Assembly (NCBI RefSeq): GCF_905220365.1
Contig: NC_061140.1
Span: forward strand, 12,960,501 to 13,024,500
From: Vanessa cardui
Lineage: Eukaryota > Arthropoda > Insecta > Lepidoptera > Nymphalidae
Direction of reading: 5' to 3'
Length of the DNA stretch: 64,000 bases
Both the position numbers and the translations under genes were made by a program. This document shows, piece by piece, positions 1 through 10,644 of the stretch (position 1 is its first letter; each line of letters opens with the position of its first letter). Below the pieces are notes generated by a model. It did no database searches and was not told the DNA's origin. It saw only the letters and a list, made by a program, of their open reading frames with translations.

Positions 1-245
1 AATCCAGGCAAGCACCGCTGATTCATGTGCTTAATTTGTCTTTATAATTCATCTCGTGCTCAGCGGTGAAGGAAAAATCGTGAGGAAACCTGCATGGGAC
101 AATTTTTGATAGAAATTCTGCCACATGTGTATTCCACCAACCCGCATTGGAACAGCGTAGTGGAATAAGTTCCAAACCTTCTCCTCAAAGGGAGAGAAGG
201 CCTTTAGCCCAGCAGTGGGAATTTACAGGCTATTGTTGTTGTTTG
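1..245 (+). mobile_element. SINE family A copy, 5' end outside the window
   Basis: This is the body and tail of the tRNA-headed SINE called family A here. It begins just after the B-box position ('aatccaggcaagc') and ends in a TTG-rich tail ('tgttgttgtttg'). The body matches the copies at 23867, 40150 (-), 47875, 60408 (-) and 62313 (-), including 'gagagaaggcctttagccc' and 'cagcagtgggaa'. A short open frame crosses it, but the frame is shared by every copy and is not a gene. Confidence 0.88.
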
Positions 246-529
246 TTTATAAATAAATTAAGAAAAGAATATATCTCGACAAGTTATGTATTTCAAATTG
301 TAGAGAGTAACAAAATGATGGGTTTGATTTACAAGCTTTTATGTTCAAAGTTAATTTTCCCTTTGCTCAACATTTAAATGGATCTTGCTTGTTTCTGTCC
401 AATAATTTTTAGTATTAATAATTTACACACTTAGTTATCAACTTTATATGAAAAATAAAGTTTGTATATTTTAAGGCGAAATTGTTATTTTAGCACGATG
501 CCATAAATTAAAAAAATCTAAATATTGTT

Positions 530-625
530 TATAGAGACACTTTTGAATCGTCATTATACGATATTCAATTAAATGTAAAGCTACCACCGGTTCAGAATGA
601 AGGTTAGGAAACTCAGATAATATTG
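530..625 (-). repeat. LINE 3'-end fragment, degraded
   Basis: Read on the minus strand, this carries 'gaaccggtggtagctt' followed by 'acgattcaaaagtg' (one base different here). These are the same blocks seen at the 3' ends at 37640 (-) and 61010 (+). The rest has diverged. It is most likely a 5'-truncated non-LTR insertion. Confidence 0.5.
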
Positions 626-1639
626 TAGTCTTAAAGCGCCTCATTATATACAAAACGATAACAAAGGTGAACATAAAATAATATTCCAACGAATACCCCG
701 AGCGTTAGGCCCGGCGTCTTATAAATCACGCGAAGCCACAGAACATGTGCGATCTCCGGATATCTCGTACGATTTATAGGCGCGGTTAGTGTAATAATTT
801 AACAATTGTTTCTCATTTATTTAATTGATATAATTTGTTGTCTGACGCCGGTTCTGCGTACTTCCTTCTGAAACATTCGTGAATCTTATCTTAATACCAA
901 TCTAAAAAGTTGACGTTCAGTTACTAATAGATAGACAACAATAGTAAATAAAATATTAATTTCATAGTTTCTATATTTTTGGAATGTAACTTAAACTTTT
1001 TAAATACATCTGCAGTAAATATGTATTGTACAAAATGCAAACAGTCCATAGGTTTAAAACAGAAGAATTTGATGCTCGCCATCAAAAACTAGGAAGATAA
1101 GAAAATAGCCAACGATTATTTAATTTTGAATGAGCTGTTAGGTGACAGTCGGCACTCATTCACCGTTCATTCACCGTGCGGTTGTCGGTGAGAGTCTGCG
1201 ACAAGTAACTCGCAAGTCTGCGATGCATAAAAACTTAAACCAAAGCTTTGTGTAGACATTGTTATAATATTTTTATTAATAGACAAAATTCTGTAAACTA
1301 TTCAATATAACACAGCCTGTTTATTAATAAATTAAATATCTAACAGTAATATGTAATAGAATATGTACACATATTTATTGAATGGTAAAATTTGTACATT
1401 AAAAGCGTGATATACATAGATTTTATCAAGCCAAAAAGCTTTAATAAATGAAAACTTAAATTTTTAATACAATATGAAAAGATTTTAGAACAAAATATAA
1501 ACGAAATTTTATTTCGTGTTTTACTCTAAAAGAAAATCGAGCTCGAAAACTCTTTGCTATTAAATTCATAAGAAGTAGACGATTCTATAACGTACTGCAC
1601 GGTTAAGACCGCCCGCCCCAGTAGCGTGCAGCGGGACGG

Positions 1640-1680
1640 AATAAGTCGGATAAATGTTGTCAACGTTTATCCAACTTATT
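1640..1680. repeat. Short inverted repeat (hairpin)
   Basis: The arms 'aataagtcggataaa' (1640-1654) and 'tttatccaacttatt' (1666-1680) pair over 15 bp with one mismatch. The 11-nt centre ('tgttgtcaacg') can pair partly as well. No flanking terminal-repeat or poly-T signal tells its role. Confidence 0.6.
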
Positions 1681-2831
1681 CTCTATCAGCTACCATATAT
1701 GTATGTATATATATTATAGTTTACGCTCTCCTAACAAATTTAAGTTCGAGCATTTACTGGGTTTAGTGGGGGAGCTGAATAAAATATTTATATAACAATA
1801 ATAAAACGACCTAAAAAGGCATGTCTTGAAATTATTTACTTTTTATGATACTGGAGTATTCTCATTCTATATTGCTGTACTTTCATAATCCCATGACTAA
1901 AAGACGTTAAGATCGTAAGTGTGTACCGATAATTTTATGTCTGTCTTGTTAGTATGGTGGTTACCTTAAACGCTGCAACGCACGAGGACCTAGATTCTGA
2001 TCTCTCTCTCTTGTAGCAAATATGCTAAATACATGTACATTTGTGCACTACATTGTCTCCAATCAGATCTCATATGTCCATCATAATCCCAATCAGCAAC
2101 CACAGCAACATCTGCAATAAGATACTAAACTTCAACTACAACTTGCATGATTCCTGCAGTAGATTCACTTCAGAAGTTCGAGTTATATGCCACTCATGGT
2201 TATATCAACTAATTCAGCGAAATTAAAGTAATCACAAATGTACGAACAGAATATACCGCCCGACTCCAGTTAGCAGACGAACTAATGTTCAAATTCTAAT
2301 GCTTAGACGCGAGTTTAGTTGTATTCCCGTTGTTTCGCGTAAAACAAACTTCCTCTAATACGAACTGTTGTACAGCGTGTTTGCAAATAACCTTCTTAGT
2401 TAACGGAGTTAACGACGAGCGCGAAGTGGCAAGTGCATTAATGACTTGACTTGCAATAACAAAATTAACTTCAAATGGAAAATTGTGTTAACAAACGGAA
2501 ATGTGACGTTAAATGAAATAAGTAGGTCGCAAGTTGCTCGAGTTGAGTCGCGCTGGTCTAGTGCCTGGATGAAAAAAGATTCAGGGGCCCGAATTCTTTC
2601 CTAAGTCTTTCTTTTTCACTTTTAAATTTACCTATTTTATGACTGACTGCCAATGGGCACGTAAACGTACATGGTCAGCACTGTACATAACCTTCGGTCA
2701 TTTAAGAATTATTATGAATATTGTCCATTCTTCACCAACGTTGGTAACTATAATAATTTATTAAAGGTCGTACCGTACACACATACAAAAACACACAGAC
2801 ACACTCAACGACATTAAGTATAACCGTTAAG

Positions 2832-2892
2832 CGGTATCATATTTGATAAATGGGTGATAGTTCGGCTTGCACAAAGCCCGACCACCCAGTAA
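2832..2892 (-). repeat. SINE family B 5'-end fragment
   Basis: It contains 'ggcttgcacaaagcccgacc', the reverse complement of the family B head, preceded by a diverged 'gatgagtgggtgg'-like block. Only about 60 bp is recognisable. Confidence 0.5.
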
Positions 2893-3639
2893 ATTATTTA
2901 AGAAAAACTCAGTATCAATTTGAAGAAAGAAAGATCAGCATACTAAAACTCCATCAAGATAAAAGCAATCTCTTATAATAAGAAATAAAATACATTTTCT
3001 ATAAACCGTGTTCATTTTAATTAAAATAATTGCACTTTTATATTAATTAGTTGAATGTTTTAACTGTTTTTAGAACGTTCATAATTCAAATTAATATTAA
3101 GTGCCGTAAAATGAATACTTGCGTTAAACAAAATATATGAAAGAAAATGCATGAAGTTTTCATATTTTGAAATGTTTTCGAGCGCTTTTAGAATTTCATC
3201 GCTCGTTCCAATTAAATTATTATTATTTTAAGCTCGTTCCAGACTCGCTAAGCCTATTTAATATTCAATGTTTAAAATCACAGTTGTATTATTGAAAATT
3301 TACAAACTAACATATTTTTGAAAGGATAATGGAACAAAGATGCAGTTCCAAATCAGAGAGGCACAACTGGATTAAGCACCTGAAACCATTGGTCTGGAGG
3401 CTTTACATTTCATAGTGTCGAGTGACTGCCGCGTTAGATTATGGCAATCAGGAATTCTATCTTTTTGCTTACACATTTAGCAAAATAGCATTTTAAATAA
3501 ATTCCTTAAATGTCTTCGGAGCGAAAGGTTACAACTTAAAACAGGTAGTCTCTCTTCGAAAGCGGTTTGCGCTATTTGCCGTATATTTCATGTTATATAA
3601 ATGATAGTGATAGTAAACTTGTAGTTCACATTTAATAAT

Positions 3640-3790
3640 GTCTAAATAGAGGATACACAAGTAAGAGCGATGAAAAGAGTAACTACTGAGTTTCTTGCCG
3701 GTTCTTCTCGTAGAATCAACAATAGGTTTAATATCGGAATCAACTAAGTGACGATTTCAAAGCCTACTTGAATAAAGTGCCTTCGGAGTG
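3640..3790 (+). repeat. LINE 3'-end fragment
   Basis: It carries 'gagtttcttgccggttcttc' and then a diverged 'acgatttcaaagcctacttg' and 'aataaag'. This is the same order as the 3' ends at 61010 (+) and 37640 (-). No coding part is left, which fits a 5'-truncated insertion. Confidence 0.6.
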
Positions 3791-4651
3791 AAATCGGGAT
3801 AAAAAATTCCTAAACCGATTATGATAAAATGGCTAAAGTAATCATTTTGGATGGAATTGGGTTTTAATGAATTATATGATTATTATATTCACCAGTACTT
3901 GTATGTAAAACTCTTATATGTTTAATACAGAGCAGAGTAGAAAATATTAATATTTAAAATTCAATAAACCGCGCAATAAAATACAATTATATTCCATTCG
4001 GATTAAAATAAATCCGCTGAAGTTTATTCTGAATAGAGCTTAACAAGCGCCAATCAGAACATTAATTATTTAAGCCCACAAAGTTGTGACCTGCGATGAT
4101 TTTTATTTGATTGTTTTGTTGAATTATTAACTATCAAACTAATTACATGATCTCAAATAATGACATTGATAAATACTTTGTATTACACGGCACTTAGCCT
4201 TAAAATCAGTTTAAGATTGATACATTGTAAACACATTGTAAACTGGCTTTGTGAAGAATGGCTAATATTTTTTGCGAGTCAAATATTGAGGTTAGAAATC
4301 GATTTACTTCAAGTGATCCTATGATCTTTCCAACTGTCAATAATAATAAAAAAAGAACTAGTCATTAATGCTTCTCTTCTTTTTAGATTTATATTAGACC
4401 AAAGAACCAGTCAATCAGAAGCCTTGCCGCAAATTTCATCAGCGACTGCACAAAGTTTCAACAAAACTGGATAATTGGTTTAGGGGGACTTTTGTAAATA
4501 TTCGGGGCTTAACTAGGATTATACTTTTTCTATTTTACCCGACGATTCGAGTTGCAGTTGGCGTAGACACGAATTACGTTTTTATAAAAAAGATATGGGC
4601 GTAGTTAAGACTCCAAAAGTAAAAAATAAATTGGATAATTTTACACATACT

Positions 4652-4948
4652 TACTTGGTGGTAGGGCTTTGTGAAAGCCCGCCTGGGTGATTACCACCCA
4701 CTCATCCGATATTCTACCGCTGAAAAACAGTACGCAGTATTGTTATGTTCCGGTTTGAAGGGTGAGTGAGCCAGTGTAATTACAGGCACAAGGGACATAG
4801 CATCTTAGTTCTAAGGCTGGAGGCGCATTGACGATGTAAGGAATAGTTAATATTTCTTACAGCGTCATTGTCTAGGGGTGATAGTGACCACTTACCATCA
4901 GGTGGCCCTTATGCTCGTCCGCCAACCTATTACATAACAAAAAAAAAC
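4652..4948 (+). mobile_element. SINE family B copy, near full length
   Basis: This short retroelement starts 'acttggtggtagggcttt', passes 'ggtttgaagggtgagtgagc' and 'agcgtcattgtctag', and ends 'cgtccgccaacctatta' plus an A-rich tail. Similar copies lie at 23001, 25206, 33342 (-), 35343 (-) and 53935 (-). The poly-A end and lack of coding capacity indicate LINE-driven retrotransposition. I do not see a clear tRNA-like B box, so 'SINE' is a working label. Confidence 0.85.
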
Positions 4949-5489
4949 ATAAGAGGTTTGAGTAATGCAAATATCATAGGCATTTTTATTATACCTTGAA
5001 GTAACAAATGAGATATTCTTATTTTTATCAAGGTCTCCTCATATTTTATTTTGTACAATTTTATCATTAGTATGACGATGTAAGAGTAAATGCTTTCAAA
5101 TCTAAATGTAAGGAGGACAATATTAAATAAGATAGCTCTAAAGCCAATATCCTTTGAAGACGTTATAACAAAAGTAGATTTAAGAACGAGGGCAGTCAGT
5201 GCGTATTGTTTGAGTAATGCCTAAAACAAGATCTTCAAACAGCGGGACTGAGATATGAATTATATACAATACAGGCTTTTTCGCACGACTTTCATACAAG
5301 TTTAGACATGAATATTGTGGCTTTTATCTTGAAAATAGATAAAGTGGGCGCACAAATTACTTTTCATACTTGTGATATTAAAATTATTGAAGGGAATAAA
5401 TATTGGGGTTGTTATTGGGTCCTTCCTTTTAGAATAAAGACTCCAAACTAGTAGTAGCTTTAGATTTATTATAAAATGGATATTTAAAA

Positions 5490-5665
5490 TGGCTTGTACG
5501 AATAATGCGGTGTAAGAAATATTAACCATTACATTGCTAATGCGCCACTAATCTTGCGAACGAAGATGTTATGTACACTGACTCACTCACACAAACTAAA
5601 ACAGTATGAGCTACTGGTGTTTGGCGGTAGGAACTCTAATGAGTGTATGCTACCTATCTAGATAA
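5490..5665 (-). repeat. SINE family B copy, degraded
   Basis: It retains minus-strand family B blocks: 'gtaagaaatattaac', 'gcgccactaatctt', 'gaagatgttatgt' and 'tttggcggtag'. The head has decayed to 'gctacctatctag'. The LINE 3' end at 5685 abuts it. Confidence 0.6.
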
Positions 5666-5684
5666 TGACCACCACCACCTTGAT

Positions 5685-5796
5685 GTCCAAAAATCCACAA
5701 CAGCGCGTCATGTTGCAGATGTCCATGGGCGGTGGTAGGCACTTTCCATCAGGTGAGCCTCCCGATCGTTTGTTACCTATCAGATAAAAAAACCAA
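5685..5796 (+). repeat. LINE 3' terminus with A-tail
   Basis: It carries 'gtccatgggcggtggtag', 'ccatcaggtgagcctcc', 'cgtttgttacctatcag' and a short A run. I recognise this as a common lepidopteran non-LTR 3' end; the upstream 'ccaaaaatccacaacagcgc' resembles the start of the RT scrap at 9310. Family B elements end in a related sequence ('ccatcaggtggcccatatg', then 'cgtccgcc'). Confidence 0.6.
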
Positions 5797-5997
5797 GTGA
5801 TAGTAGGAGGTGTGGAATTTAACCGTGACAGTTGCAGGCAGCGAGTATATTTTATAAGCGTGGAGATGAAAAATATCGCCAGTTCGGCTTTGTTTTGGTG
5901 GCACACGCCGGCTGCTTCTGACAAAACTATTACAGATAAATAAAAAACTTCGGAGCTCGTATCGGAGTATTGATGTCATATAATACTGTAAGTAATA

Positions 5998-6182
5998 TCT
6001 ATACTAATATTATAAGCGATATTATATGCGAAGGTAACTCTGTCTAGTGTATGTCTGGTGCTTGCTCTTTCACTTCCTCACCACTGAACCGAATTTGATA
6101 AAATTTCCGATGGAAGCAAGCTTGGATCTCAAGAAAAGACATGATTGAACGACGTAACTTAAACGGCTGGTGGGTATTACTT
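5998..6182 (+). mobile_element. Helitron-like non-autonomous element (family H), 5' part
   Basis: It starts 'TCTATACTAATATTATAA' directly after an A. It continues with 'ggtaactctgtc' and 'ccactgaaccgaatttgat', which is a typical order for small lepidopteran Helitrons. No CTAG end with its hairpin can be found, so the 3' end is lost. Confidence 0.6.
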
Positions 6183-6184
6183 TT

Positions 6185-7010
6185 TTTTATAAAAATGCTG
6201 TAGGGAAAGTCGACTTAATTACAATTAAATAATACTATATTACAATACTATATTTTTTTTATTTAAAATGATTATTTTTATTGCATTCTCAAATAATAAT
6301 CATATTTTTATTGTCATATAAAGCAGATACGAAAGTTTTGCATTTGTAAGTTTTTTAATAAAACAATATTGAGGCACGCGACGCCGCGGTATGCATAATG
6401 TATGCCGTGAAGCGTGTCGCCGGTCACAGCTTGCGTCACTCGCGTCACTCGATGAGCGAAAGTCTGGGCCATTCTTTAGCATTGATTTATAAAGCTCAAC
6501 TAGGGATTCTAACTTGTAAGGGTGATCAACCAAGTACACAAACGTGTTTACTTTGTGTCCGTAAGTCTTGGGATAGCGTTCGGATTTCAAATAAAGTGAT
6601 TAATTATTAATTTATCTACAAACTGTTATTTGATACGTAACATTATGAATTAAATAATTTAATTTAAAGTGGAAATATATTTTTAATTTAACTGTGAGTA
6701 CGACTTTTCTCTGTTTCGAGACCTTGATTTTTTTGGCATGTAGCAATAATAGTCTAGTCTTTATATCTCCTTAGACCGCAATGTTTGAAGACTTACTTTT
6801 CCCAGTAACGCGACTTACCCGCCGTGACTCACGGCATCGCAACTTGAATACTAACTCGAAGACTGGTTCACAAACTCAAGGTCATTCAGCGTTCTTCGAA
6901 CTGAACTATGCTCGAACTATCTTTGGAGAATGGAAGTAGATATTCAATTATCCAGAGAAGAACCGAGGCTACAGACGTAGCTTGCAAAATTAATAGATTG
7001 CAAGGGAAAT
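6185..7010. other. Non-coding stretch, nothing recognised
   Basis: Overlapping short frames at 6300-6610 on both strands cross a GC-richer patch ('gaggcacgcgacgccgcgg'). Neither resembles a known protein. No repeat family recognised. Confidence 0.4.
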
Positions 7011-7013
7011 TCG

Positions 7014-7245
7014 CTGGCATGTGTGCACCGGTTTTCATGAATTCGCCACCCTGAGGTCCAGGGTTATATTCCCGGCCGAGTCCATGTAGAAAACGTTCAT
7101 TAGTTTTCTATGTTGTCTCGAGTTTGGATGTTTGTGGTACCGTTGTTACTTCTGATTTTCCATAACACAAATGTTTTAGCTACTTACATTGGGATCAGAG
7201 TAATGTATGTGATGTTGTCTGTGTATGTGCATTTTTCTTATAATA
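7014..7245 (+). mobile_element. SINE family C copy (tRNA-derived), 5' truncated
   Basis: It begins inside the tRNA-like head ('gtgcaccggttttcatg') and has a decayed B box ('agggttatattcccgg'). It continues 'gttcattagttttctatg', 'tgtttgtggtacc', 'gatcagagtaatgtatgtg'. The 68-codon frame at 7110 is the SINE body read through and is not a gene. Confidence 0.8.
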
Positions 7246-7649
7246 TTGACGTTCTCAAACAAATGGATCATCTCATTGTGAATTATATGTTAGAGATGGA
7301 TGCAATGACTAGCTGATAAATATTTTAGAGTTTTACAAATCTCATATAACAGACGCATAGTATACGCAGCGTTCGCTTGGGAATTACACGAAATGACAAT
7401 AATCTCATACATTTGACATTGACAAAATAACCCTTGCACTACAAACTATGCAACACATGTACTAGTCTATGATAATATCAGTATAAAGAAATTCAGTTTG
7501 TGTTTAAAACTTCCTATTGATTTAAAATAATGAATTCATAAAAATATATTTGCTATTGTGTGCTTGGAGGTAATTACGTGATGTCGCCCAAAATTGTGTA
7601 AAATTTATCCTGAGACACGCAACGTATTAGCAATGTTTACTTATCATTT

Positions 7650-7925
7650 TTAATCTAAACAAAGATAATGATGGAAAAATGGCATCAAGTACAAAAAAAC
7701 ACAATAAATTATTGAGATATAAATAAAAAATAAGGAAAAATAAACAAAACGGTAAAATTTAGATAGAAATAAAAATAGCCTTTCAATATTTAACACATTT
7801 TTAAAACTTACGATGCTACAAGCTGTTTGTAGAGCAATATCGGTTTGCGGGTAGCACGCCATTATACTGTTACAAGTCAAAGACCTCATCAGACCGAATG
7901 TAACATCTGATTTAGCAGATGCCAT
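7650..7925 (-). other. Unexplained open frame with a splice-donor-like site, weak exon candidate
   Basis: A minus-strand frame of about 40 residues (MASAKSDVTFGLMRSLTCNS onward) runs into 'atcgtaagtttt' near 7812. That matches a GTAAGT splice donor. Beyond it the frame is K/F/L-rich, as expected for AT-rich intron. It lies just downstream of the 215-codon frame at 7987-8634 and could belong to the same decayed gene. I do not recognise the protein, and a chance frame is quite possible. Confidence 0.2.
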
Positions 7926-7986
7926 TTCCCCGGTAATGTTCCATCCGTGTTTCCATTCGAGTCAGCTCGTGCCCTGAATAACGACA

Positions 7987-8634
7987 TTAGGTCAAGAGCT
8001 CTCGGGTTCGCGGAAATACAATTTTGCGTGTTTTCACATCGCTGTGACCCGTTTTATTTATTTCTAATACCTGCTTTTGTATTTCGATATCAGCCCATTT
8101 GGAAAACGGAGTAATCCTTTCGCTTGTTTTTTCAAATATTATTCTATATGTTTTATCCAAAAATATATCGTACCATGTATCTGAATATTGCAAAATGTAC
8201 CAATATGCCACCCAATGGTATTTGGTAACGCTAAATCTTTCCATGGATATTCCAACGTGTAAGTAACATTTAGTAATAAAAAGTCGTTCTCCCTGCATGT
8301 TATTAGATTTGGTGTCTTTAATTACATACCAAAACATGACAAGGAGAAGTGCGGTATAACGGTGGATTGAGAGATGAGTGGCTGTGGCTACCAAGTACTG
8401 AGTTTTTTGGTTGGTTGAATTAACATCGAAAACTTTAAAACATCGTGTGTAGCTCGTGTTAAGTAAATCAGTGGCAAATTTAATGGATGATGTCAACCTC
8501 AAAATATCGCAGCAAAACATATCGGTAAGCAAGACTAACTTTTCATATCTTTCATAAATGTTTGTACATGATTCAATCTTTGCTCGGTGATATATGTATC
8601 TGTGGTTGTATGAATTTTCCATAAGTATATCCAT
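7987..8634 (-). CDS. Unrecognised 215-codon open frame, possible gene or pseudogene
   Basis: This is the longest open frame outside the LINE (215 codons, ATG start) and stands out in a window where most frames are under 100 codons. The product is fairly polar and rich in Tyr, Thr, Ile and Lys, with one hydrophobic segment (YTALLLVMFWYVI, about residues 94-106). I see no signal peptide and no metal-binding, nuclease or protease motif. I considered an insect gustatory-receptor fragment, since Y-x-K-L and D-x-x spacing at residues 30-40 is faintly similar, but the C-terminal TYxxxxxQF signature is absent and there are not seven membrane segments. There is no obvious promoter or polyadenylation signal. 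It may be an exon of a lineage-specific gene, a mobile-element remnant, or chance. Confidence 0.3.
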   Translation of the reverse strand: MDILMENSYNHRYIYHRAKIESCTNIYERYEKLVLLTDMFCCDILRLTSSIKFATDLLNTSYTRCFKVFDVNSTNQKTQYLVATATHLSIHRYTALLLVMFWYVIKDTKSNNMQGERLFITKCYLHVGISMERFSVTKYHWVAYWYILQYSDTWYDIFLDKTYRIIFEKTSERITPFSKWADIEIQKQVLEINKTGHSDVKTRKIVFPRTRELLT

Positions 8635-8639
8635 CTTCT

Positions 8640-9010
8640 AGCATTGGAGCAAGAAATTCAGAACCTAGAAGAATTTTTAAGCGTTTGGCCAGTTATGAAC
8701 GTTGTGCTGTTGCTTATTTTTAAACGGTCACAGACCACGCGTTAAAGGCTAGTGCTTGTTAGCTTTGTTTCAGATACAGTTATTCAGAAGCGAACGTACA
8801 TTAATTCAGTTTTTTTAAACGTAAAGTACTACTCTTACAATGTATGAATACCACACTAACGAATAATCCTCCGCGGAGTGTACCAAGTAATCCTTTTCAG
8901 AAAGCGCTCTTTCATGTGGATATGAGCCAATTACAGACAATGGGATGAATATAATTATATCCGCGTCGACGGAATTATTGAACGTATCTTAATATCAGAG
9001 TTCCCTTGTG
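8640..9010. other. Non-coding stretch, nothing recognised
   Basis: No repeat family, RNA gene or convincing open frame seen. Confidence 0.4.
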
Positions 9011-9013
9011 TTT

Positions 9014-9121
9014 GCTTGGGCTTTTGTGCAAGTGCATCTGGGTATTATCCGATCATCAAATATTATACCGCGAAACAGCAATATTGTTGTGTTTCGGTTT
9101 AAAGGTTGAGTGAGCAGGTAT
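9014..9121 (+). repeat. SINE family B 5'-half fragment
   Basis: Blocks 'cttttgtgcaag', 'tattataccgc', 'caatattgttgtgttt' and 'aggttgagtgagc' follow family B order. The 3' half is missing. Confidence 0.55.
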
Positions 9122-9304
9122 TTGTATAATAATTAAATTCATTATTTGTTTAATATTTTTATATAACACGATCCTGTTACTTGACAGTGTATATGTATAG
9201 AAAAGTAAAAAAAAAATTAATATAACAGAATATTACATAATTAGTTTATGTTTTGATTCCGGTAATATTTTTATTTTACACATATAACATTTATTATTAT
9301 AGTT

Positions 9305-9500
9305 ATTCGTCCCGAGAGGCCAAAAATCTACGACAGCGCGCTTTTTGCTTAGCGCAATAAATCTGTGGAACCAGTTTTCGCCAGCGGTTTTTCCGAACCG
9401 ATACAACCTGGGAACTTTCAAGAACCGAGCTTACTTATTTCTTAAAAGCCGGCAACGCAACCTTTGTAGATGTCTATTGACTCTCCATCAGGTGAGACGA
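9305..9500 (+). pseudogene. RT C-terminal fragment of a jockey-like LINE
   Basis: The plus-strand frame at 9345 reads LWNQFSPAVFPNRYNLGTFK, then NRAYLFLKSRQ. This resembles the C-terminal 'LWN-LP--VFP--YNL--FK' segment found in jockey-type insect LINE polymerases. The following sequence ('ctctccatcaggtgagacg') keeps part of the 3' UTR of the kind seen at 5685. No polymerase core is present, so it is a truncated fossil. Confidence 0.55.
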
Positions 9501-9569
9501 AACATATATTCGGACGTTACCCCACAAAATACGAAGAAACTTTTACCTATTTATAATATTCCTATAGAT

Positions 9570-10030
9570 TAACTGTAAGTAAGTTATAATTTGTTAGAAA
9601 CAGCGATTTTTACGTCATCAGAATTGTAAACGCAAGTGAGGGCTCGTGGTATGTCTCGTGTTTGTATAAAACCTGCACATTTCTCTTTTGAACCATCAAT
9701 CTACGTCTAGAGAACGGGAGAACTGTCACACGCAGAGTGACGGTCATACCGAAACCACCACATTGGTCACGGAACCACACGACGAGTACAACTGTGTAAC
9801 AATATTTTCTTTCACAAAATTATATATAATGATTTGTACATTAAGAGTTCCAGTTTTTTTCTTGAATGTGATTGTGTGGTTTTTTTTTACGATCCATAAC
9901 ATAAAAACGTATGAAACTATCGCAGTCAAACAGATAATTTACAATAGTTTGGCAAAAACTCGTAACGGTAAGGGCTGATGTTTGAAACTTAATCGTCCTC
10001 AGCACTCAACAAACCCTCCCAAAGTGAGAT
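9570..10030. other. Non-coding stretch, nothing recognised
   Basis: Short opposing frames at 9688-9978 overlap on both strands and look like chance. No repeat identified. Confidence 0.4.
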
Positions 10031-10034
10031 AGGA

Positions 10035-10640
10035 ACTTCTTTTTTAGGGTTCCTTACACAAAGATTGTCTAACTTTCGTGGTTATGACCCGTTCGTTTAT
10101 CTGTCAGGCTATTTTTTATATATTTTTTATTTTTAATAATAACAAGGTCAAGCCTTTCCACATTACGGAAAGTGTTTTAAATTAATTAAGTTTAATTGTA
10201 GTACATAATCGTACTTTGGTTTTTAAAGGAATGTTGTTATTATGTGTAAATGGTATCTTTAATTTGGAAGCAACATCGTACACCTATTTAGGAGATGATT
10301 ACTATTATTACTAAATAAATCTTATTTTTAATTGTCCTTTCCTTTTTTTTTTTATTTTACATTAATAAGTATATACTGTGTTTATTTATATTTTTTTTTG
10401 TCAGGATTTTTCTTTTGTCGTTTATACTTTTTATAATCATTCAGTATCCTAAATAAACTATGCTTTTTGGAAAAATACGATTGTTAATATTGGAAAAATA
10501 TAAAATATAGAACAAAATAAATCCATGGGAATAAAGTCAAGTCAAATAATCTGTATGTGACGCGTTACGTGTTTCATAAATCGCGCTACGGAACCCACAG
10601 ACAAAGAGTCCGTCTCGCACTTGATCGGTTTTTTATTACA
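10035..10640 (+). repeat. Lepidopteran 'ggttcc' repeat, unclassified
   Basis: The ends read 'ttagggttccttacacaaag' (left) and 'gctacggaacccacagacaa', then 'gtctcgcacttgatcggtt' (right). I recognise these as the two ends of a repeat common in lepidopteran introns ('agggttccgtacc' to 'acggaaccct', then 'gactcgcacttggccggtt'). The interior is AT-rich and non-coding. Its class is not evident from this copy. Confidence 0.5.
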
Positions 10641-10644
10641 TACT

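Larger units (their letters stand above)
250..4640. other. AT-rich non-coding stretch with few old repeat fragments
   Basis: Apart from the fragments listed separately (530-625, 1640-1680, 2832-2892, 3640-3790), I see nothing I can name. Open frames are short (up to about 70 codons), lie on both strands and have no recognisable motifs. A slightly GC-richer patch at about 1145-1215 shows no coding signature. Confidence 0.5.

Noticed and set aside
147..377. 76-codon frame, with similar frames at 23958, 40109 (-), 47992 and 60403 (-)
   Set aside because: All are the family A SINE read in the same frame; the shared peptide is a by-product of the repeat.
9688..9978. 96-codon plus frame opposite a 61-codon minus frame
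   Set aside because: Both strands are open in the same place, with no motif or splice signal.
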